Source: Anthoceros angustus (Eukaryota > Streptophyta > Anthocerotopsida > Anthocerotales > Anthocerotaceae). From it: a stretch of DNA of 64,000 nucleotides. The position numbers and the translations under genes are program-made. The stretch covers positions 2,135,001-2,199,000 of the forward strand of contig MU008160.1 in NCBI GenBank assembly GCA_010909165.1. Reading direction: 5' to 3'. Below, in pieces: positions 1 to 9,539 of this stretch (the first letter of the stretch is position 1; each line of letters starts with the position of its first letter). The notes below the pieces were generated by a model. That model was given only the letters and a program-made list of their open reading frames with translations. It did no database searches and had not been told where the DNA came from.

Positions 1-255
1 TTCCTTCCTCCAATAAAATAGCCGGGCTCTCTTAGCCACCGGCTCATCCTCGCCTTCTCCTCTTCCTCTCACTTGTGGAGCAAGTGAGCTCTTGCCCTGC
101 ACCCATGTTAGGAGGTTGGTCTTCTCCTTGTGATTCTTGCTCCATTCCGCAAGATCAACCCCTCTTCCTTCTTTCTGCAAGGGCCAAGGTCGCCTCCCTT
201 GCCGTCAAATCCATGCTAGCAGCCTTTGAATCCGCTTCCTCCTACCATGACCTTC

Positions 256-320
256 TCCTACGGTAGGAGTCCCTCCTACCACGGTAGGAACTCCTACCAC
301 GGTAGGAGTTCCTACCGGTC
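256..320. repeat. Cluster of TCCTACC..GGTAGGA palindromes
   Basis: Three palindromes stand nearly back to back at 256-268 (short form TCCTACGGTAGGA), 274-289 and 292-307 (both TCCTACCACGGTAGGA), followed by a half-site at 310-316. On the minus strand they encode the repeated Pro-Thr-Val-Val-Gly segment of ORF1. Confidence 0.85.
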
Positions 321-1585
321 GTTTCTTCTTCCTTACCCCTTCCGGGTGATTCTCTCCACTGCAGCTTCCCCGCCACTTGCTTCTCCACAGTGCAAGTTTC
401 TCCACCCTGTTGCTTGGGACACTCTCCAAGTCTAAGGCTTCCGGTTGGACTTGCATGAGGGCCTCCCTATCATCGTCATGAGGTCCCAACATCCTCCTCT
501 CAGAAGTCGCAACAACTCGTTAGTGGCCTTGAGCACCTTGTTGTGAAGATGCAAATCGTTGTTGTGCCATCTCCAATTCTTCGTAATCCTCAAGCCATAC
601 TCCATGCTCACACTTGCTTTTGTAAGCATCTCCTAAGGCCAGCTCACCGGTCTTGACATGGAGAGCCACATTCTCCGTCCTCTCATTGCAGTTGGCGGAT
701 CAATCTCTTGTAGGGCATAATCACCAAATCTGCCTCCCTCACCGCCAACATATGCGCACCACCGCCTCATGACGGCCTTTCTCCTTTGCCATTTCTTCCT
801 CCAACTCCCCTATCCTCCTAGGGAGTTGTGCATTCTCCGTTCTGGACTTCTCGTTCCATTTCCAATCTTTGGACAAAATGTGTCCGCTTCCAGCTCTTCT
901 TCCTTCAATTCCAGCCTCGGATTTCTCCAGCTCCTTTTCCATGTCACTAATCTTCACATGTGTGGCTATGACCCGCTCATGTGCGCCTACTTGCCTTTGT
1001 CTGTCCTCATTTGCTGCAGATTGCTCGTCTTGACCTTTCCTCCATTAGCAGCACTTGCTTGTCTTCCGCCTTCTTTTCCATGTGCACCATGTGAGCAAGT
1101 TGCTCCACCTTCTCCTCTCGAGCTGCCAATTGCTTGGTAAGAGCCTTGTTCTCCGAATATGATTGTTTGCCTCCTGTAGCCTTGTCTCAAGACTCTTTTC
1201 CAAGTGCTCCACTTGAGCTTCCATCCTCATAACATCCTCCGCCATTGGGTTTCCGCCTACCCGCAATTTCCCTTGCTTGGTAGGTCCTTGTCTTCCGCCT
1301 CCGTCTTCAAGAATTCAACTCTCCTCTTGGCGGCTCCTATCTACCTTGCTGAACATCCCCTGCGCAGCATCTCCTCCAACATGTCTAAGTCTCCTTTCTT
1401 ACCTCCGGGAGACTCAAGGCCTTTGCCTTGCTCATGGGATCTTACATCCCTTGCTTCCCTATGATGAGCTCCCGCTCATCACTTGGTGGGGCAACCTCCC
1501 ACCGTGACTCCATCCGCCGCCCACCTAACGGGCCGGTTGCCTTCTTATCTCCGCTTGGGAGCTTCCAAACCGTGACTTCCTTTCC

Positions 1586-1640
1586 TCCTACCGTGGTAGG
1601 AGGTGCTCCTACCAGTAGGACTACTTCACCGTGGTAGGAC
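1586..1640. repeat. Second palindrome cluster
   Basis: TCCTACCGTGGTAGGA lies at 1586-1601, a shortened TCCTACCAGTAGGA at 1607-1620, and a CACCGTGGTAGGA half-form at 1628-1640. This cluster marks the inner edge of the inverted-repeat arm. Its mirror lies at 3955-4001. Confidence 0.8.
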
Positions 1641-3265
1641 TACCCCACCGTAGGCCTTGTCATGAGAGGACGAAGGGGTCCCAAACCACTGGGAACACCT
1701 CCCACCCTCGCAGGCGGATTCACGCCATGGTAGGATCTATCCTACCTTCCATCTCCGCATCCTCCGGTCCAAACTTCAAATCCCCTACAACTTCTCCTTG
1801 CAAGTCCTCCTGCACATCCTCCGGCCTATCTTTTGAGGGATTCCTTCCGAATAATGTCCTGTGGTGCCGCTGCACCTCCTTTAGCCGCAAAGCACCAAGC
1901 CCCCTGTCCTCTCCGGCGTAAGTACACAATGTTAAAGGGATGCTTGGAATCATCCAACTCCTTACTTGTGAGTAGCCCTCTACTTCCCACAAATGCACTA
2001 GATAAGTGCTAAGATAGCATGCCTTGACTGCCTTCATCCGACGCGTTGGGTTTCGAAACTTTTCCGTGGTAGGTGGCTTCATACATGATGAGCCCCAATC
2101 CGCTTCGCTCCTTGAGTGATCTTCCATAGAAAATGGAGGAAGGTAGTGAAATATGACACCCTTGGATTGCTCACCAAGCCCAAAACAATTCTTGTGAACA
2201 ATCTCCACTTGGGCTCCAAGATTTGGTCCGTCCGCCAACCGTTCTTGGACTTAGCCTTCATGCCCCTTGCATAAGTGTAAGGGCTCCTTGGGAAGATCCG
2301 CTTGATGCACGCTTGCCTCCACTGCTTCCTTCCATCAACGTGATTCCGCTATCCTCGCTATCCTACCGCCATATACATGCTCCTTACAATCCAACACCGT
2401 GGATCCGTCGTGCTTATCCCAAGGCAGCCAATTCCTCCGTCTCACGCAAATTAGCAAAACACTCTCTATCAATTCAAGGTTGGTGTAAGACCAATGTCCC
2501 ATACACCCACTCTAGCAGATATTCTCCTCTGCTGCCCAAGGTCGAAAGTCCGAAAGGTCTCTAGAGGATAGCTGGCCCGCATAGCACGTAAACAAGGGCA
2601 TGTCAAATTTCCACCTCCGGTCTCGATCCTCCCGCCTTAGACCTCTTGCCCGCCTCCGCCACCTCCCTTGGTGGACGCTCCTTCCTTGGCTACTACCTCC
2701 TTGCCCTTGGTCATGGTAGGCTTGGTCATGGCCTCCTTGGTTAGTACTTGCACGAAATTGAAGAAAAGTGATGCCTCCCGCACCCTGCAGCTCCCGCCAC
2801 CTTTCTTATCCTTGCAAACGTTTCTCCTCCTGATTTGCTCTTGCTCACAGCTCAAAGGTCCTTGCCCTTGCTCTCCTCCTCAGCCCCTTACACCTTGGCG
2901 CCCTAAACCCCGATTTCTCCTAAGAGAAAGCTCACAAAATTCCCCACGGACTTACACACCGCCAGCAATTTAGGAGCCCTTCCTTCGGTTTCCTAGCAAT
3001 CTTGCCACGCTCCACCCTCCTAGGCACCCTCACGAGCTTGGCAAGAGTTGGGTTGCCCCAACCTTCTTCTCCTTCTCTTCTTCCTCCTCCTTCTTCCTCT
3101 CTTGGGCGCGCGGATTTCGCCTCCTTGCTGAGCTTGCGCCTCCTTCTCCTCCTCAGCGTGTGCGCGTTGCTGTATGGGGCCTTGGGCAGCTTGAGGTGTG
3201 GCGGCGCCTTCCCGTGTGAGGCCGCCTCCTCAAGTTTCGAGTTGTGGCCTCTGCAGCACGCCCAC

Positions 3266-3336
3266 TTTTATAAGTCACCCAAGGGTTAGAAAAGTAACTA
3301 CCATTCTATCCTGCCCTTGGATGTGTGCCACGTGGC
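3266..3336 (-). promoter_or_regulatory. Candidate promoter for ORF1 copy 1: TATA box plus G-box
   Basis: On the minus strand TTATAAAAG (3265-3274) lies just upstream of the first ORF1 segment. Further upstream, GCCACGTGGC (3327-3336) is a perfect 10-bp palindrome containing the plant G-box core CACGTG. TATA position and orientation suit transcription toward 205. That the G-box is used is an inference. Confidence 0.4.
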
Positions 3337-3529
3337 CTCCCCACCATTGATGTTAGTTTCCTAATTCCTTATACTAAAATACCATTTCCCTATTTTCTAA
3401 TTTCTAATTACTGAAAATTAGCCTCTAATTTCTTAATTACCTATTTTGGCCTATTTATCTAGTCCACTAAAAGACTCTATATAGCAAGCCTATCCGCCTA
3501 AAACATAAGCTACTTCCTTAGCAACCTAT
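3337..3529. other. AT-rich spacer between divergent ORF1 copies
   Basis: This AT-rich tract separates the GC-richer ORF1 copies. TATATAG at 3479-3485 could serve a plus-strand transcript running toward the second ORF1 copy, so the spacer may be a bidirectional promoter. No open frame is recognisable. Confidence 0.35.
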
Positions 3530-3775
3530 CTCCCACCGTGGTAGGACATCCTCCCACCATGGTAGGCGTTTCCCTTCTCCTACCACGGTAGGAGTTTCTC
3601 CCACGGTGTAGGATACCTTCCTACCCTCTCCTACCATGGTAGGAGCTATTACACCGGTAGGTGATCAAAACACTAGGTGGTCATTCTCCTACGGTAGGAT
3701 CTCCCACCGCTCACCATGGTAGGAGTTTCTTTGGTGGTAGGACACCTCCTACCACTCATGTAGGTTACCTTTTCT
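3530..3775. repeat. Dense array of degenerate GGTAGGA palindromes
   Basis: About eight variants of (T)CCTACC/CCCACC-N2-GGTAGGA occur in 245 bp, with centres CG, AT, GT or shortened. They include perfect forms TCCTACCACGGTAGGA and TCCTACCATGGTAGGA. Spacing is irregular at roughly 20-35 bp. The array lies in the inverted-repeat loop outside the recognisable ORF1 blocks, so here it may act as DNA and not only as coding sequence. Confidence 0.8.
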
Positions 3776-4010
3776 CCTCACCAGGTCGTTTTGACCCGTT
3801 TCTTTTCCCCATATCCTTTGCCTTCCCGACATGGTCCTACAACTCCGCTCAAAAGGAGCAAAAATTTTGCATGTCTTCACCAAACCATTTCTAGCAAAAG
3901 AGTGTACTGCTCCTCAAACTCATTTAAGCGACCCAAACTTAGTCTCCACACCTACCACGGTAGGGAAGTAGTCCTACTGAGCACCTCCTACCACGGTAGG
4001 AGGAAGGAAG

Positions 4011-5480
4011 TCACGGTTTGGAAGCTCCCAAGGAGATAAGAAGGCAACCCCCTGCTAGGTGAGCGGATGGAGTCACGGTGGAGGAGTTGCTCTCACCAAG
4101 TGATGAGCGGGAGCTCATCATAGGGAAGCAAGGGATGTAAGATCCCATGAGCAAGGCAAAGGCCTTGAGTCTCCGAGGTAAGAAAGGAGACTTAGACATG
4201 TTGGAGGAGATGCTGACAGGGGAGATGTTCAAGAAGGTATATAGGAGCCGCCAAGAGGAGAGTTGAATTCTGAAGACGGATGAGAAGACAAGGACCTACC
4301 AAGCAAGGGAAATTGGTGGTAGGCGAGCAAACCCAAATGCGGTGGAGGATGTTATGAGGATGGAAGCTCAAGTGAGCACTTGGAAAAGAGTCTTGAAACA
4401 AGGCACTGGAGGCAAACAATCATATTCGGGAGAACAAGGCTCTTACCAAGCAATTGGCAGCTCGAGAGGAGAAGGTGGAGCAACTTGCTCACATGGTGCG
4501 CATGGGAAAAGAAGGCGTAAGACAAGCAAGTGCTGCTAATGGAGGAAAGGTCAAGACGAGAGCAATCTCGCAAAGAAATGAGGACAAAGACAAAGGCAGG
4601 CGACATGAGCGGTCATAGCCACAGTGTGAAGATTAGTGACATGGAAAAGGAGGGGAGAAACCACGAGGTCGGAATTGAAGGAAGAAGAGCTGGAAGAACG
4701 GACACATTTTGTCCAAAGATTGGAAATGGAACGAAGTCCAAGAACGGAGAATGCACAACTCCCTAGGAGGATAGGGGAGTTGGAGGAAGAAATGGCAAAG
4801 GAGAAAGGCCCATGAGGCGGTGCAAAGATATGTTGGCGTGAGGGAGCTAGATTTCGGCCGATTATGCCCTACAAGAGAGATTGATCCGCCAACCGCAATG
4901 AGAGGACGAGAATGTGGCTCTCCATGTCAAGACCGGTGAGCTGGCCTTGGAGCGAGATGCTTACAAAAGCAAGTGTGAGCATGGAGTATGGCTTGAGGAT
5001 TAAGAATTGAGATGGCACAACAACGATTTGCAGCCCATCTTCACAACAAGGTGCTCAAGGCCACTAACGAGTTGTTGCGACTTGCGAGAGGAGAATGTTG
5101 GGACCTCATGACGATGATAGGGAGGCCCTCATGCAAGTCCAACCGAAGCCTTAGACTTGGAGAGTGTCCCAAGCAACAGGGTGAAGAACTCACTGTGGAG
5201 AAGCAAGGAAGCGGAGAAGCATGTGGAGAGAATCACCTGTGAAGGGGTAAGGAGAAGAAGAAACGACCTAGGGAACTCCTACTGGTAGGAGGAGTTCCTA
5301 CTGGTAGGAGGGACTCACCGTGGTAGGAGAAGGTCCTACCATGGTAGGGCCAAGAAGCAGGATTCAAAGGCTAGCATGGATTTGACGCAAGGGAGGCGAG
5401 TACCTTGGCCCTTGCGGTGAAGAAGGAAGAGGGGTTGATCTTGAAATGGAGCAAGAATCACAAGGAGAAGACCAACCTCC
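4011..5480 (+). pseudogene. Degraded ORF1, C-terminal half (copy 2)
   Basis: Read on the plus strand, this copy has a coiled-coil region (about 4342-4810, including IGELEEEMAKEKG), then LHNKVLKATNELLRLARG at about 5038-5091, then the Asp-rich GPHDDD block and PTVVG-type palindromes at 5277-5348. The N-terminal SCMKP-type block is absent. Frames at 4342-4539, 4530-4766 and 5012-5242 are separated by indels. It lies head-to-head with copy 1 and directly upstream of the leader at 5753. I recognise no enzymatic motif. Confidence 0.5.
5277..5348. repeat. Third palindrome cluster
   Basis: TCCTACTGGTAGGA occurs twice (5277-5290 and again at about 5297-5310), then CACCGTGGTAGGA and TCCTACCATGGTAGGG (5334-5349). 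It pairs with the 256-320 cluster across the inverted repeat, but its centres have changed to CTGG, so the two arms drift while half-sites persist. Confidence 0.8.
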
Positions 5481-5752
5481 CAACATGGGTGGAGTAAGGA
5501 GCTCACTTGCTCCACAAGTGAGAGGAAGAGGAGAAGTCGAGGATGAGCCTGGCTAAGAGAGCCCGGCTATTTTATTGGAGGAAGGAACTCAAGATAGGCA
5601 TCAAGATAAGGAAGGGATTCATAAGAAGTCCTTAAATTAGCTTGAAGACATGGGGCAAGATGCCACTTGGGAAGACTTTTCTTTAGAGGAGGACAGCATT
5701 AATGCTTGTCACCAAAGAGAGTGTGTTGACTAGCTAGATAGGAATGTTGACA

Positions 5753-6480
5753 GTGAGCCATTAAGGCTCACATAGGTGAATTTGCTAGAATAGAATTTTA
5801 CCCAAGATGCTTGGATGTCGAACTTAAAGTCACAACAGGATACACTAAAATAAGGAGTGAGGCAAAGGCTGTGAGGGCGCGCTGGGGAGGTCTGTGAGGA
5901 CCTCCCTATAAAAGGAGGGAGCTTGTGAAGTAAAATTATCGGTCTTGCGCCTCCCATCCTCCCGAGTCCTTCACTTTGTGTGTGTGAATTTCGCCGCAAG
6001 CCAACGCAAAGGTCCGTAGAGAGGGAGAACGCGAGGGGCTTGCTTTGCAGCGCCCGCTAGCCGCCTCCTTGTGAATGGTTGTGTGAATTGTTTTGCTTTG
6101 AGTGTGTGGCGATGCTCAAGGAACTCGGCTTGAGGGTAGACGCAGGAAAGACTCGGAGGTTCTCGCTGTCTGCAAAACCACATAGCAACCGCCCAAGGAA
6201 GAACTCACACTTCCTGACGGACCCTGCTGCCAGCCGTAAGGGCGAGTTGGAATTAATGAGCCAGAATTGGTGTTAGAGTAGGAGATTGTGGAGGAAGGAA
6301 GGGTAGATGAGTAGAGAAGAAGAGGGCGTTGTTGATTGAGAGAGTTGTGAGGAGGATTAGAGTGTAGGAAAACTAAGGCCACAGTGCAGCCTAAGGGACG
6401 AATCCCAACTGCAAGTAAGAGGGCGCCTCGTGGTGGAGAAGAGTGTCTTAGGAGTAGGGACGCGGTGGGTGGGGGTCCCC
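5753..6480 (+). repeat. LTR-like leader upstream of a gypsy-type primer site
   Basis: This block is related to 33480-34135 and 54900-55580. Shared landmarks in order are TAGAATAGAATTTTACC, a TATA box, CTTGTGAATGGTTG..TTGCTTTG, CTCGGCTTGAGGGTAGAC, GCCTAAGGGACGAATCCCAA, GGAGAAGAGTG and GGGGTCCCCTGGCGCC. A small perfect hairpin (GTGAGCC-ATTAA-GGCTCAC, 5753-5771) sits upstream of the TATA box. It behaves like the 5' LTR or leader of a gypsy element, but no TG...CA ends or matching 3' LTR were found, so LTR identity is inferred. Confidence 0.5.
5907..5913 (+). promoter_or_regulatory. TATA box of the leader
   Basis: TATAAAA lies within CTCCCTATAAAAGGAGGG. The corresponding site in the duplicated units is CCTATAAGAGGAGG (about 33586 and 55043), so position and flanking purines are conserved while the core has changed. 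Confidence 0.5.
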
Positions 6481-6500
6481 TGGCGCCCGTGATAGACACC
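6481..6500 (+). other. Primer-binding-site-like motif (TGGCGCC)
   Basis: TGGCGCCCGTGATAGACACC follows GGGGTCCCC. TGGCGCC starts the primer site of many plant gypsy elements (tRNAs ending GGCGCCA). The same motif sits at 34136 but is damaged near 55584. No LTR end in CA precedes it, which weakens the call. Confidence 0.4.
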
Positions 6501-7168
6501 TTGCTAAGACGACCGCAATTGTGGTGTCGCGTAGGTTGAGGAATTTACGGGCAAGACGTGTGAGCAGAGAGGGAGCGTGAGAGGGCGCCTTGCTTTAGAA
6601 GGCTGAGGTAGTAGTCAGCAGTAGTGACGATTTCAAGATTCGACTGCCCACAAGTCTCATGGGACGAAACCCAACGACGAAACGGCTGCTGGGATAAGTG
6701 GCTTAGAGGGTGCATCTCGACCGCTTCTCCCCACAAAGAGCACGCGCCTGCCCCGGCGCTGGCGCTGCCCCGCCTTCTTCTTGCCTCGCCGAGTCCGCTG
6801 GGCTCGCCGTTGTTGTTGTTAGCCGGGCCCACCCAGCTGGAACAACTCTGGCCCCGTGGGCCGCTTCTCAAGGCTGGCCGCCTCCTGGGGTACCAGGAGG
6901 AGAAGAAGGATGTCCTCCCACACTTCCCTAGGTGGGGGTCCGCCTGCAGGAGTCCGAATCCTCCGCTCATCCTCCTCTCGACCCTCTTGCCCGGACCGGC
7001 CAGCCCGCCTCGTGACTCTTCCTTCCTCGCCTCCCAGAGGCGGCTGCCCCTTCCCGAGTGCTCGCTCTCCTCACCCTCCTTCGGGAGGTTTGCATGCCCC
7101 CACACATGGATCAAGAACGACGATAACGCCAACGGAGGTGGCATCCTGACCTCACCATAGCCTCCCGG
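6501..7168 (+). other. Post-primer leader turning into GC-rich unrecognised sequence
   Basis: Up to about 6730 this matches 34153-34390 (CAAGTCTCATGGGACGAAACCCAACG is split by small changes). After that it diverges into GC-rich DNA rich in Pro, Arg and Gly codons on both strands. Overlapping frames exist (for example 6545-7339 minus and 6624-7160 plus), but none shows a domain. Open frames are expected by composition here. Confidence 0.4.
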
Positions 7169-7804
7169 TTGATCCGGCGAAATTATTCTACCCCGCCTAC
7201 AAGGCCTTTTCCGGAGGTCGTGGAGGAACACCAGCAAATTGTCTCCAAGGTGGTCCACCTTGGTCAGCATGTTCCAGTGGACTATAATCTTTGCCATGCG
7301 AGGCCACGTGATGGCGTCAGCCGCCCCGGGATTGCACATTTACTCTCGACGAAAAGAAGCGAGACGGAGGTCATTCTTTCAAACAACCTCGCGACGATTT
7401 TCACACTCTCTGGTACTCAGACACCCGGCTCTCTAGCCAACGTTGTCTTTTCGAGCGCTCGGGCACCCTTCCGCGCTACCGACTCTTGGCAAAGCCGGAC
7501 CAGCGAGGCGTATGATCGAGATTGCCCAAGTCTCAGGTATAGGAGCACAAGGATGGGACCAAAGAAAGAGGCGGAGGTGTGGGAGCCATGGCGCCTGGTG
7601 GAACGCAACATAGTCACCAAGCGCTACCCAGACTTCGGTCCGTGGCTGGAGGAGGCGGAGGAGCTCGTGGAGGAATGGCACTTGGACATTTTCCAGTTGC
7701 GGACCTTCGACAATCAATACCCTGTCCGAGACGTAAATGTTGGCGCGCCAACAAGGAGGTCCGATCCAAGAACCCGGGAGGAGCCTCTGGAGATGGGCCG
7801 GTGA
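7169..7804 (+). CDS. Unrecognised 211-codon open frame, possibly a gag start
   Basis: This plus-strand frame follows the gypsy-type leader. Its distal part (from about codon 130) is acidic and tryptophan-rich (WEPWRLVERNIVTKRYPDF, then LEEAEELVEEW) and looks like protein, while the proximal part is compositionally noisy. Position downstream of a primer-like site suggests a gag N-terminus. No zinc knuckle or major homology motif is visible. I do not recognise it. Confidence 0.3.
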   Translation: MIRRNYSTPPTRPFPEVVEEHQQIVSKVVHLGQHVPVDYNLCHARPRDGVSRPGIAHLLSTKRSETEVILSNNLATIFTLSGTQTPGSLANVVFSSARAPFRATDSWQSRTSEAYDRDCPSLRYRSTRMGPKKEAEVWEPWRLVERNIVTKRYPDFGPWLEEAEELVEEWHLDIFQLRTFDNQYPVRDVNVGAPTRRSDPRTREEPLEMGR

Positions 7805-8370
7805 GGTCCCGAGGCGGTCTACAACCGCCCCGAGAGGAAGTGGAGGAGCCGATCGAGCCTTGAAGGTGAAAGGGAAGGTGGAAGCGGCTAGGGCGGCCCT
7901 CTTGTGACCCGGGACGCAGCGATCCTCAAATGGGTGGCTGCTGTCGGACCTCCTGGACAGGAGGGTGCGATCACGCCGCTGTACCCGGAGCGTGAATACC
8001 TACCTATAACGGCCACTGGCAACCCTACGGTCCTGGCTTGCTGCATGCCCGTTCACCACTCTACACCATCCACGTGGCTTCGCCTGTCTAAATCACGCTC
8101 CAACCTCTAAGTTACTTTACTTGGCGTACTTATCCCGTTCTGACCCGGAGTGGGGTCCGGACTTATCCCGATACTCCGGTGCGTGGTCCGGAGGTCCTCC
8201 GGAGTGTGCTCCAGGGTCCTTTCACTCACCCTGTGAGTCCGAGTGCAAATTGCAAATCGTGCTTGTTTCTCCCTTTCCGCCTTATTTTACACTCCATACC
8301 TACGAAAAAAAAACAAGCCCAGCTTATTTCCTAACTGAAGGAGAAGTCCTGTCCATGACTCCGTCAGAGG
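7805..8370. other. No recognisable gene
   Basis: This moderately GC-rich stretch contains several TCCGGA/GGTCC repeats around 8150-8215 and a short A-run near 8306. Open frames are short and uninformative on both strands. Confidence 0.5.
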
Positions 8371-8556
8371 TTAGGTACTCCCCATCAAGTCCCTCATGCG
8401 CTTCTGTGACACAATCCTTGCTTTTGGATCCGGTTCACAATGCACGTATCTTCGTACTTTGATGCCACACTTCAGCACTGCTTCCAAGCCGATACTGATG
8501 CCTCCAAAGAGTTCCACTAGCACTGTGGCGTCTTCCCGAGGTCGCCATGTGATCAC
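8371..8556 (-). pseudogene. Cytosine-C5 methyltransferase-like N-terminal fragment
   Basis: The minus-strand frame reads into VLVELFGGISIGLEAVL, then GIKVRRYVHCEPDPKAR. This resembles motif I (the SAM-binding LFxGxG loop with a following helix) and motif II (an acidic residue plus DP.A) of C5 DNA methyltransferases. A version with FGGIGTGL-type loops is known from retroelement-borne methyltransferases in algae. The frame stops after about 60 codons. The catalytic PC motif and target-recognition region are absent, and motif I has Ser for the last Gly. Upstream the frame stays open for about 7 more codons. It is a remnant. Origin from a retroelement is inferred from its flanks. Confidence 0.45.
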
Positions 8557-8808
8557 CTGAGTGTTTAGGTTACAAACAAACTCAACCTAAGCAGAACTTA
8601 CTAGCTTCTCCTACTCATAGGACCTTTGGTCCTCTTGCACCATACTCTACAGCTTTTGCACGGCTCATTGCTGCAATCACCAGCTCCGTCCGGTTGACTT
8701 GAAGAACCTCCTCTGAGGGTGGTTGTCTCGCTAGTCCATATGTATATAATGTTGTAAGTATTCGTTTTGGATTTTATTCACCCTCTTTGTTGATCCATTT
8801 GTATCAGG

Positions 8809-9486
8809 GTGGTATGCTGTGCTCAAACACAATTGCACTCGGATGATGGAGGAATAGTCGATACTAGTGAGAACCCTGGAGGTTATGTTTATGAAGAATC
8901 TTCACCCTCTACGTCACCAACACACCCCTCTCCTTTCAACTTTGGAGGTCCCCATAACCCTGGCGGCTTCAACTTTGGAAGGGGAATTCTTACTGGTGGT
9001 GTCGGTGCTGGAAGAGGTGTTGGAGCCTTCTTTCATAACCCGATTCCAGGGAATCTGGTAAATCCTCCACAAGTGATGGCAGCCTTTCAACCTAGTACAC
9101 TCAAGATCGAGTTTAAGGATCGAGACATATTCAATGGCAATGATTATAGTATCTGGGCCATGAGGCTGACTCAGATACTAGAGGAAAATGAGCTTACGGC
9201 TGTAGTTGATGGGTCTAAACCCATCCCTCAGGCTCAACCCAACAATGCCAATGCTATCGACATATTGGCTTGGCAAAGGAAGAACAGACGTGCCCGTTCC
9301 ATACTCATAGCTTCTTTGAACAAGACTATGATGCCTCATACTCTTGGAGTTGATAGTTCTACTACTGTATGGAACAACTTCAGGCTCATCTACAAGGATA
9401 AAAGTTCGGCATCCCTAATACATGCCTACATAGACTCCTTCAACTCGCGTATGAAGGAGCAGGATATACTGTGGAATCCTACATAA
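8809..9486 (+). pseudogene. Ty1/copia gag, 5' fragment
   Basis: The N-terminal part is Gly/Asn/Pro-rich (NFGGPHNPGGFNFGRG). From about codon 100 comes the typical copia gag start, FNGNDYSIWAMRLTQILEE, then WQRKNRRARSILIASLN and TTVWNNFRLIYKDK, matching the DUF4219/UBN2 arrangement. The frame is clean for 225 codons and ends abruptly where minus-strand gypsy sequence begins near 9490. The rest of gag, its zinc knuckle and pol are missing. GTATCAGGG at 8802-8810 is a weak echo of a copia primer site. This is the least damaged coding stretch in the window. Confidence 0.75.
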
Positions 9487-9539
9487 ATAAGTTCCGCACT
9501 AATCGTGCAAACTTGGCGTATTGTGGCACTATCCTTTCA

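Larger units (their letters stand above)
1..1645. repeat. Left arm of a long inverted repeat
   Basis: The sequence from the window edge to about 1645 reappears in reverse complement at 3955-5586. Base 1 pairs with about 5586, and the palindromes at 1586-1640 pair with those at 3955-4001. Match is high but broken by many small indels. Both arms carry the C-terminal coiled-coil half of ORF1. The true outer end may lie beyond the window. A transcript across both arms could fold into a long hairpin with a 2.3-kb loop. Confidence 0.85.
205..3289 (-). pseudogene. Degraded ORF1, coiled-coil protein of a retroelement (copy 1)
   Basis: No single frame spans this stretch, but open segments on the minus strand line up in order. 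From N to C these are 2855-2637 (basic and Gly-rich), 2238-1720 (a block with SCMKPPT followed by a YLVHLWEVEGYSQVRSW-type segment), 1266-739 (heptad-rich coiled coil, e.g. IGELEEEMAKEKGR), 629-432 (LHNKVLKATNELLRL, then GPHDDDRE read from 492 down) and 492-205 (repeated PTVVG units). The same blocks recur at 4011-5480, 23160-24858, 24962-33000 and in the second duplicated unit, so this is a real repeated protein and not a chance frame. I do not recognise the family. A structural or accessory retroelement ORF is an inference from its place next to gypsy leaders and gag-pol. Confidence 0.55.
3955..5586. repeat. Right arm of the long inverted repeat
   Basis: This is the reverse complement of 1645-1. 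The outer end at about 5586 matches base 1, and sequence beyond 5586 has no partner inside the window. Arm length is about 1.63 kb and the loop about 2.3 kb. Differences are mostly 1-5 bp indels. Confidence 0.85.

Noticed and set aside
3530-3775. CRISPR-like repeat array
   Set aside because: Palindromic units are 13-16 bp, spacing is irregular, spacers are not unique 30-mers, and the context is eukaryotic retroelements.
6545-7339. 264-codon minus-strand frame
   Set aside because: It lies antisense to the leader and GC-rich tract. Its first part is complementary to the primer-site region, so coding is unlikely.
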